Source: an uncultured Clostridia bacterium | Lineage (GTDB): Bacteria; Bacillota; Clostridia; Christensenellales; UBA1242 | Assembly (NCBI GenBank): GCA_934746645.1 | Contig: CAKVFE010000001.1 | Span: forward strand, 248,001-312,000 | DNA: 64,000 bases | Direction: 5' to 3' | Part shown: positions 42,501 to 54,500 of the stretch, in pieces | Numbering within the stretch: position 1 is the first letter of the stretch | Layout: every line of letters starts with the position of its first letter | The notes under the pieces: model-generated | The model's input: the letters and a program-made list of their open reading frames with translations, nothing else | Databases searched by the model: none | What the model was told of the DNA's origin: nothing | Program-made: the position numbers and the translations under genes

Positions 42501-45500
42501 TTTACTTTAGATATATCACTGCCAGTAACTGTAATATCAGATGTAGTAGAACTTTCTGTAATAACACCATTGTATATTTTACCTACAAATCCACCAATAT
42601 TTCCAGTTCCATTATTTGTTTTGAAAGTTACTTTAATATCGTTATCAGCAACAACTTTGTTGATAGAATAACTATATTCATCACTTCTTGCCATTACGAC
42701 TTGACCAAATGCACCACCCACATTATTAATACCATCATTTGCATTAAGTTCAATTATACCTTTTGCATACATAGTATCTATATTTTGGGAGTTATTGACA
42801 TATCCAAACAATCCACCAACATTAAATGTTGCATTGTTATTGTTATCAATATCCCAATTGGTATCTGCATAGACATTACTAAATGTTGCATTTTCAGCAT
42901 ATCCTACAGCACCACCAATATTGGCTGTCATATTGTCACAATTTGTAGCACTAAATCTTTGCCATGCATCACTACCATCATAAAATTGTGATGTCAATAT
43001 CTGTATATTAGACATATCGTAAATGTTATCAGAAGTATTAGTATTTGTTAGACCTGTAATTCTACCAATTGCTCCACCCATATTAAAACTATTAGAGTAG
43101 TTAGAAATTGACATTAAGTTGTCAACTTTACCTTTACTAATAGTGTTATAAGTTGAACCTTCAGCAATCAATTTAGTATTGATTGCACTACCAATAATAC
43201 CACCAACACTTACATTCTTAATAGCATTGTTATCATTAGCAAAATCTAGGACATAATTTGTATAAACATTAACAGTAGTAGTAGCTATTTTAGCCATCGT
43301 TGTATGATCTGAATCATTAACACGACCTACTAATCCACCAATATCAAACAATCTAGATTCAGATGCACTAATGCTATTTGCTCTAATATTAGAGTTATAT
43401 AAGCAAACGCTACCAGAAACTTTTGCATTGTTAATAATGTTAGAATCTGCAGATGCAGATGTAATCATACCAACAAGTCCACCAAAAGCCAATGTCTTTG
43501 CAGAATCATTGTTTGCTTTAGATGTATCACCTAAACCATTAACTACAATTTGTAAACCAGATATTGTCGAAGATTCGATAGTACCTAATCCACTATAACC
43601 AATCAATCCACCAATAGTACCAGCCCTATCTGTTTCAATTAAGCAAGTAGTCATATTGACATTCTTTATAGTAGTACCTGCATCACTATAGCCGACCAAT
43701 GCACCTATAAATAGTGAACCATCTTTCACTGATACATCAGCAGTTGCACTAGTAGAAACATTAATTCTAACTTGGTTAAGATCAAAGTCATAGAATTTTG
43801 CTTCAGACGCATATCCTACAAGTCCGGCAAATAATGAACTCATAGATTGTCTATTCATATGCATATTGATTATTGCATAATGTTTACCATCATAAGAATG
43901 TAATGAACCTCTAAATGGTTGTGACATACTTCCAACTGGATCCCATGTTTCGTTATCTTTAAAAGTAATGTCATTCATAAGTACAAACTCAGCTGTACGA
44001 TATGTATTCATTAATTTTAAATCATCAACAGTTCTTACTTCAATAACTGTTCTTTCAGGTTTTGCTTCCAAATATGGGAATACTGTAGCCAAATCTGCAG
44101 CAGTTGATTTTTCAACACCTGTCCAGCGAGTTCTACTCCAAATATAATAGATAGAGTAATTGTCTGTACGAGAAATTGGTGTTGCAATAGTATCTGAACC
44201 ATTAATAAAGCTATCACCTGTTGTTTGAGCAACATATTGATCACCAAAAGCTTTTGCCTCTGAATCAATAACATCTAAAGTATTGATAACTTCTTTTAGA
44301 GTACGAGCAGAACCAATATTTTGCATTCTGCTATACAATCTAGACATATATTTATTGTCTGTAGATCCACTAGAATTTGTTTCTGTATATCCTTCAATAG
44401 CATATCCAGAAATACCATATACACGATTACTATTAATATAATTTGCATAAGCTGTATCATTAGTATTATTTTTTACTGGATATTTATGTCTATCAGATCC
44501 AAAGCTGTTTGCAGATTGTGCAGCAGTAGATCTAATATCATCAGCAAACATTGTGCGATACTTATAGCCTTCAGCAGTGTTATACATATATGCCGAAATT
44601 GAACTTTCTTTATTATATTTTAGAACTCCAATTTCAGTCATAACAAAGTTTGTATTATTAACACCAGAAACATTATTTTGAATAAAATAGTTTGTTTCTT
44701 TAGCTTGAGATGTTCTCTCTGTTGGCATATCAAATACATCAGTAATTAATGGTATAGATTCAGTAATAGCTACAGCTTTACCAACATAAGCACCAATATT
44801 TGAACTTCCCAAAGTTGAAGGAGTTCTATCATTACTTAAATCTTCTTTTCTCCAAATATTAAGAGCATTGACACCATTCAATTTAGTTAAACTTGCAGTT
44901 GAAACTTCTAATGTGCGTTGTCCACGACCAATATTACGAGAATTTTCAGTATTTTCAGTTATAAAGTTTTCAGAAATCCAATAAAGAGAATCATCTTCCT
45001 CATAATAATTTCTGTTTAGCAGACCAATAAATCCACCAACTGAGTTATATGCCAATACACTACCAGTAGTATAACAGTATTGATATGTACCACTAATATC
45101 CCAACCAGTAAATCCACCAGCATATAAGCTATCTTTGTTGATTACATTGATTCTGCTATAGCAGTTTTCAACAGTACCTTTATTGTTAAATCCTATTACA
45201 CCACCAGTATAGTGTGCATTTCTACCAAACAATGTGTCATAGTTGCTTGCACTACTGTAGGCAATAATATTAGCTGTATTTCTGCTTACTGCATTTTTAT
45301 ATTCAGCATCAATCTTATCTTGAAGAGTCTTTGAATGAGAAATGTAGCTTCTCTCAATACTACCACGGTTTTCACCAATCAAACCACCAGCTATTCTTGT
45401 TGCATAGATTTTTGGTGTAGCATTTTCTTCAACAATAAATGTAATATCGCTTACTTTTGAAGTGTAACCAACCAATCCAATTACACCACCAACTATTTCG

Positions 45501-48500
45501 CCAGATAGTTTTGCATTGCCTGTTACTTTCAATTTTCTTGCTTTAGCATTAAACAATGATAATGGATTTTCTTCATCACCATTTTCTTGTGGGTCATTAT
45601 CAAATATACCAACAATACCACCGACATAAGATATTTGTGATTTATTGTTAATTCCATCACCTTCAACTGTAGTATCAGCAGTTTTTAATTCTCTATCATA
45701 TATTTCAAATGTACCATATTGTGAAGAATCAAGATCAGGATTTTTAGAACTAAACAAGTTAGAATATTTAAAGTATGTAGATTGAACATTAATACTACTT
45801 GTAATATTAACTATTTGGCTATCACCTGTAACTAGTCCAGTTAGACCACCTACAATGTTTCGTCCTTGTACATAGACAGAATCGCTACTTCCAGAGATAT
45901 CAATATTAAATACATCTCCATCTTCAACGCTACCTGCCAATACTCCGACATAGGTTACTTTACTACCTCTTACTTCGTCTACAACTAAGTTTAAGTTACG
46001 AACGACACCTCTTTGACCTTCTTTTTTATCTTCAGAAGTATAAGAAGTATAAATTCGTTTAAACAATCCCAAATATTCTACAGTTTTTTGACTATTAGCA
46101 CTTTCATCTGTTTCAAAATCAGTATCACTTAATAATCTTAAATGTTCAATGGTCATTCCATTACCATCTAGGTCACCAGAATAATCCATTGTATATGTCT
46201 TTGCAGACAAATCTGTTTTGTTGAATGCAATATCAGATATAAATCTTATTGCAAATTTTCTGTTTGTATTATCTGCACTTGAAGAGTCGTATACCAAATA
46301 ATTGTTAAATTCTTCAGCTGTACGAATCAATATTGGGTTTTGTATGCTTTCACCAATAGGTGTACTTGCATATACATAACTATTTTCATTAGATTCTTCA
46401 TCTTTTGAAGTCCAAACCTTAATTGATACTGTATGCAAGTTAGCAGCTACCAATTCTGGACGACCTTGAACATATTTCTTATGTTTCAAATATGTCTTAT
46501 TGTCACCATACAACTCATTTTGAGATGATGGATTAGGAATAAACCATACTGCTCTTGTTACTTTTTCAACGCTATTGGTTTCAAAATCTGTATTAAATGC
46601 ATAACTTTGGAATGTATTATATTCTTTAAATTGTGAAGCACCCAAATATGTTGCAGGTTCTTCAGAATCCAAGAATTCTTCTCTATAATTTTTTTCAGCT
46701 TCAGAAGCATTATCATCAGAGCCTAATTTTAAGTAGTGAGTATCACTATAACCTGTTGGATTTTCATTGTTGTAATTAGATTGATCACCACGACCAGTAA
46801 ATGGACTAGAACTATAGTCATTAAGTTTTACACTACTTAAAGTATAAGAAGAAGATATAGTACCATTGGCTTTATTACTAAATACAAATCCACTTGTACT
46901 CATAACACTGTTAACCAAAATATTTGCATAACAGTTAGAAACTTCTGCATTGTTTTCAAATATAAATGCACTAGCATTTGATTTTGTATCAATCATAGAG
47001 TTCATAGCTCTTAAAACTACAATTGAATCTAATTTATCAGAGCTATTTGCATAATTGTAACCAGCAAATGTATTCTTTATAGTTGGTTTTAATGCAGTCT
47101 TATCATAAGTTCCACTAAGTGATGAATCAGCATAAGTAATGCCATTTGAACCTTCACCAGTTCTACCTTGTGTATAAGAATATTGAATTGCTGCATTAGT
47201 ACCTGTATTGTATATTGCAAAACCACTTGTTGCAGATTCGTTATAGTTTTCAGCTATTCTATTGATGATGTTACCACCTCTATAGAATGATGAACTAATT
47301 TTACCATTATTTTCAACAACAAAACCACTTACATATCCAACACCATTGATTGAAATATTGTCAATACTTGAGTTGGTTATACTACCAACAGCACTTTCAC
47401 CTTCATCTAAGTTGCGAGCAACCAATCCAGCCATATAGTGTGTTTGACTTTCAACAGTTGTTGTTGTTTCAATACGGATAACAGATAAATCTCTACGAAT
47501 ACTACCATTTTTAGTAATATTTGTAGTGTATTTATATTGTTGTGTAATATTTTCTCTTTCTTCTTTCAAACTATCTGCATTATAAACAACTTGGACATTT
47601 GTAACAAGTCCTGCGTTTTCAGCAGCTAGTAATCCGAAAGTAACATTCTTATATGCTCTTGCATCTACATACAAATCTACATCTGTACCATCATAGCTTG
47701 CAAGTTCAACATTAGAATTATTGTATTTTGGTGCAACTTCAATAATTAAGTTTTTGATTGTTGTACCTGAATTAATCTTACTAAATATACCGATATCTAC
47801 ATTATCAATTAATTCCTTATCATCAGCATAACTTTCAAGATTAAAACTTTCAATTTTGATAACATATCCGTTACCATCTAAACTATTTATTTTTAAATCG
47901 CTTCTTAATGGTGTCCAATCTGTTAATGTAATGTCATTAACTAAGATATAATCAACACCATCTTCCATATTTCTTAATTGTTCTGCAGTTTGGATTGGAT
48001 CAGGATGTTCTTCATCTCTAAATCTATAGAAATTAAATTTAAATTCACATTCTTGAGTATAATAATAAGCATTTTCGTTATTATAAGCGACATCATCACT
48101 ATCACTCAAAATTGGTTTAATATCTGTAGTATCGTATACATATTTTATACGACCAGCAAGTGTATCCCCACTGCCGAATTTAATATTTTGTACTGTATAT
48201 ACAGAAATATTATCCAAATCTAAATAATTGTCAATAGTATCAATTATGTAAGATTCTGAACTATTTCTACCCATATTTAAAGAAACATATCTACCACTAC
48301 TTGCATCAGTCTTTGTAGTATCAACTGCATACCAAATATATGGTCTGTTATATTCTTCACTACCAGCCGATATATGAGTAGCTTGAGAATATCTCTTTTC
48401 CAAAGTTCTAATCTTATCATTAACCAAAGCTGACAATGAAGAATTGTATTTAGCTTTGCTTATTCTTAATACCAACGCATATGGTTGATTGAATAATCCA

Positions 48501-51500
48501 GTAATATATCCATTGGACATATTTTCTACAGAAATTTCTTCAATAATATAATCAACAATTTTTACAGTTAATTCGGCTTCTGAAGTAATAACTTCGCCAT
48601 TAATACTCTTTGAAACTTTACCAATTAACTTAATATAGTTACCATATTCCAAATTAACATCAGTAACCAAATAATATCTATTGTTACTATATCTTACTGA
48701 GAATTGTGAATTGATACTTCCTAGTACAATTTCGCTACCAGAAACATTTGAAATACGATACAAGTAACTTTCACTAAAATCTACAACACCATTAAAGTCG
48801 TTTGTCTTTACAGTAAATTCTTGTTCTGTACCACGAGCTACAACACCCACGCTTGAACCATCTGTCATAGACATTGTCAATGATGGAGGTGCTTGAACAT
48901 TAAGAGTTATTGATTGAGTCTTTAATGGAGTATTACTACCATTTTTATAAACTCTAACTGTTAATGTAAAGCTATTAGCATCAGTAACAAAACTATTAAT
49001 TAATGTTCTGATATATAAGTATCCGTTGTAAACGATTTGATTATTTTGATTAATGTAAGAATTCTTTTGTAGAGTTATACCATTATTAATTGCGACATAA
49101 TCAGTAACTAATGTTTCATAATTGCCAGTATAGTAAATACCATATTCTGTTTCTGTTGCATTAGCAACCATTTGTTCAAATTGAACAACTGTATTCGCAT
49201 CTACACTTGATACAATTTCTACTCTGTCATAATAAGCATATTCTGGAGAAATGTATACTTTTAATATACCTACATGTCCCGGTATAATATTGTCATAAGC
49301 AATTTCGTTTAAGTTAACATTTGTTATCTTTTTACCATTACCATCTGTTGTAACAGTGATTTCACTATTAGGATAATGTCTAATAATAATTTCATTGATA
49401 GGTTGAGGGTTAATTGTTACAGGTATTGTTATGTTTAGTTTTGAATCAACAATACTATGTAATTCAGCATTAACAAAACCGTTTTCATCAGAAGTTACTT
49501 CTACACCATCTTTTAATACAAAGAATCTCAAATTCTTAGTATAAGTAGATGTAATATTAGATTTATTGTCATAAGATACATACAAACTGAATGTGTATCT
49601 AATAACACCTTGTGTAGATGTATCTTTAGCTGTACATAACAATGTCATATCAGCAATATCTATAGGTGTACCTTTAATAATCTTTCTTATACGCTCTACA
49701 TAATTGCTGTCTTGATAAGTAATATAAAGGTCTTCATCTGCTTTATATGTTTCTATTTCTACATCAAATGTAGGTTCCATATCAACATTGATATTAATGC
49801 TATTAACTGAAGAAACAAGTCCTGTATTAATATCTTTTACATTGATTGTAAACAAATGAATAATATTTTTTAAGAAATCAAGTTGGTTAGAATTTATGCT
49901 ACTTAAACCACATAATTTATTACCATCAATTTCAATAGTTGAAGATACATCAGATGATAATTCTATTAATGGTTTTTTATAAACATTTCCATTAACATCA
50001 TAAACATTAACATAAGGTATACCAACAAAACTTACTTTAATTGTATTAGTACCTTTAAATTTTGCATCCATTGAAAGTGGAACATCAAAATATGATACAT
50101 ATGCAATTTCATTATTTTCACCATATACAACACTTTCAGTAGTTAATTGTTGATCATTAACAGTAATTCCTGAATTGGTTGGATCATCACCATTACTACC
50201 CCAATAAATACTTGGGATAGTTTCTTCACCAATTGTTGTTGGTTTTAAAATATAATATCTTATACCACCATCATAGTTAGATAACAAATTAAATGTTTTG
50301 TTTACTTCGCCATTACCTGATGTGAAATTATAAGTAGATTTCATATCAGATTTAATAGAAACATTTGAAGGATTTGTACTAGAATATTTATTTAAATCGA
50401 TAGTTTTACCAGACAAACCTTTAATACTTTCTGTTCTACCAGAATTGTTGTAACTTAAATCTAATTGTTGAGAAGCATAAATAATATTAACAATTATTGT
50501 CTTTGTTTTGCTTGGATCATAAGCTGAAGTTATTGTTAACTCTACAACACCAGCACCCTTTGCAACAAATTTATACTTACCATCATTGCCTCTTTCAATA
50601 CTCAATTTTGAAGTATTAGAAGAAACAACTTTAACACTATTAGCATTAATAAACTTAGGAATAGTTGTAATATTTAAAATTTCAGAATATCCATAAGTAT
50701 TAAGTTCTCTTAATTGTGAAGATAATGTATTAGTATAATTCTTTATAGTTGATTGTGAATATTGATTATTATTACCAAAATCAATAGTTGTACCAGTAGA
50801 ATCATAACTATCTTGTGATAATTCGTAATAAGAAATAACTGCAGTCTTATCAGAATTAATATTAGCTATAAATGTATCAACATAGTTTTGAGTATAATCA
50901 ACATTAATAGCTGTTGGTGGGAAGTTTACCAATAAATCGACCCTATTAACAATTGTTTCGGTTCGTTCTTGGTCATCTTCAATTATAGTTCTTGTACTAT
51001 ATATTGCTTTCTGACGACTTAACAATACTGGCAACCCATTATTAACTTGTTTATTTAAATACCAATATTGTCTACTTACTGGTACAACATATCTAAACGA
51101 GTCTGGACCTGTCACACCATCAGTACCTTTAACAAGGCCTGTTTCACTAGTCTCATTACTTGCATCATAAGTAATAGATTGAGCATCATTAGCAACCATT
51201 ACAGTTTTTGCAGCAAACTTAGTTATCACTGTTTGTGCAGCTGCTTCAGAATTATCTATACCATAAGCATTTTCATTCAATATTGTACATGCAGTACCCG
51301 TATTTTGATCAATAATTTGTCCTGCAACACTATTTTGTAAATATTCAAAATTTACTTTTAAACTATCTACTTTAGTTAATAAATAATCTGTTGCACCAAC
51401 ATCATTTGCATTTGCACTAGTGCCATCTGATTTAAACCATTGTTTTTCCATATTTCCAGCACTATATGCAGATACCACTTGTTTTATTTCTTTTTTACCC

Positions 51501-54500
51501 TCTCCTACAAATCCTTTAGAAGTATTGTTATAATACTCCAATTTAAGCATTACTTGCTCAAAATCTGTTTTACCTTCTAAAGTCTTAGAATCAAAAGGTT
51601 TTACAGTTTCAATATAGCCACTATTAAGAGTATTTGCCATAAAGTAAGAGTTGGAAATATTGTTATAAATAGTTTGTTTTGGAATCATTGCCAATGAATC
51701 TTTAAAAATATTAGATTCATATTGAACAATGTGAATTGGCGATGCAATATAAGTATAGTTTACTTTAGTTGAATCAGATCTATTATATTCACTAAAATAA
51801 GCAAATGTTGTTGTTGCATTTAAGGCATCTCCAACAATACCACCTGTAGCAGCAGTTGCATCTTCAGTTGTTCCTGTTGTTTTATTATGAATTAATCCAA
51901 TATAGCTTGTATTGTTTATTTGAGTAATACCTTCAGTTTTACCAACAATACCACCTAGTCCTGCCAATCTACCTTGAATATCCGCAAATACCTGTGAATT
52001 ATATACTGCAGCATTTGACATATATCCAATCAAACCACCAGCATAGTTACGATGAGAATTGGAAGCACTTTGGCTATGAGCATCTGAAAGTAAGATGTTA
52101 CCATAATATCCACCAGTGTATCCTGTCTCATTGATAGGAACTACTTTTAATCCTGTATAGTTATATACAGTATTATAACTAACTGGGTTATAAATAGCAT
52201 AATTAAATGTTGCGGCAATTTTTAAATTAGAATTAAATGATGAATAGTAATAATTTACTAATGAATAATTACCAAGAACAGCATTATTATCATTATCAGA
52301 ACCATCACCCAATCCAACTAAGCCAATATATTGACCTATTGCACCACCTACATTATTGTAGCCAATAATTGCTGTATTGTACTCTTTTACAGAGTCACCT
52401 AAACTTAAGAATTGTACATCATTATCAACAACTGTATTAATACCTAAATTAGCCAACTTTAATGCTATTGTATAAGTTGTAAATGTGTCATTGTAATAAT
52501 AAGATTTTAACTTTTCTAATCCTTCTAAGGTTTTATATGTTGTAGCAACACTATAATCTGTAGTTGTTTCTTTACTTAATAAATCAACATAATCAATACG
52601 AATAACAGTAAATGTATCAGGAATCATATTATCACTTAAATTATAAAGTGTGTTTATATTTGTTTCTATAACACTGTCTGTTAAATCACCAAAGAATTGA
52701 GATTTTAATAATTGTTTAATACCATCATAATCGTAAGATTCATTGCTAAATTTCTCTAATTTAATTCTAAAGTTCTTATTAAAGTTGATTTTATCAGCTT
52801 GTAAAAATTCAGAATTTAAAGAATCATTGGTACCAATACCATTGATAAAACTATATGTCTTTTCTTTTCCATTAGCTGTCAATGTAATTGTATTATCAAT
52901 ATGAGCAATTGCAGTTTCTGATTTACCTACAACACCACCGACATTGATATAACCTCTAAGCAATGGATAAGCAGTTGTTCCTTTAATAGTTCCAACATTA
53001 TAGCCTACAATACCACCAATGTTAGACATATAATATTCTTCATTGTTTTCATTTTCATACTTACCGATAATATCAGCTTTAGCAATAACATTGGATACGA
53101 CACCATTATTAAATCCAACTACACCACCAAATGCAGAATTAATATTATTAGTGATTTGCTCATCAGTTAAACTTGCATTGATAGATGTTATAACATTAGC
53201 ACTATCCTTACCAAAAGTTACATCATCTTCATTATCTTCATTAGCAATATAAGATTTATTATTAAATCCAACCAATCCACCAACATAACTTATATTGTTA
53301 GATTTTACATAAACATTAAGTTGAGTAGTTGAATAAGAATTATAAATATCTGCATTAGAATACAATTCATAATCATTATTGTTTGCTGTAGTATTAACAA
53401 CATTAACTGTATCTTCGATATAATTGTTGTTTGTAGAATAATATAGTTTAGTATCAAAATTTCCATTACTTAAATATTTGCTACCATTAGCAAAACCAAC
53501 TAAACCACCCACAAAGTAATATGATTGTTCGGTTGTGATTGTATTGGCAGTAATATAAATACCAGAATTTGTTCTTCCTTTTTCTAGAGTAGTGTAATAA
53601 CTACCATTGAAGTTAGCAACTCCACTACCATCGTTAATAACTACATTTCTGATAACACCTTCAGAATATCCTGCCAATGCACCAGCATAAATATTAACAG
53701 AACGATTGATATCAACTCTTATTAAGAAGTCATTGATAGTTAAATCATGAATTACTGCATCTTTACCAACAAATGCAAACAATCCATAATAATCTAATTC
53801 GTTATCAGTAATAGTCATACCACTAATTGAGTATGAAGTACTTTGTAATACATTACCATTAGCATCATAAATATTATGTGTACCACTAAAGTTACCATTA
53901 AATGCACGAACATTACCATTATTGTATCCTATTGGAGTCCAACTATCTAAAATAATGTTGCTAGTCAATACATAATATGCATTTAAAGATGTATTAATTT
54001 TAATTAAATCTTCTACATTTTTAATTTCAAATGCAGTTTGTTCGGTTTTACCATTTAATACTCTAACTCTAATTTCTTTATAAGTATCTGGATTATCCAT
54101 TGGATAAACTTTTACTACAACATTAGCATTAGAATCTTGGAATGGTGATAAAATTCTTATATTTAATACACCGTTAATATTATCAACAGTTGCTTCAATT
54201 GAAGCATTATTTACTGAAGCACCTAAATTTTTGTTAAGTGCATCAGATGGGTATACAGTAAATGGTACTACCTTTAAACAATTATCATAATTGGTATAAT
54301 CTTCACCATCATATCCTAAATCTCTTTCATCAAATACTACTTCAGAATATTTGTCATTTGTACCAGCGATAGTGTATTCAGTAATATTAGTAAAGAAGTA
54401 ATCACTTACACTCTTTGCTTTTTTGATAATCATTCTTACACTTGCTTGTTTTGGAGATGTTATTGTAACACCATTTTCATTAGTAAATGATTGTTGAACT

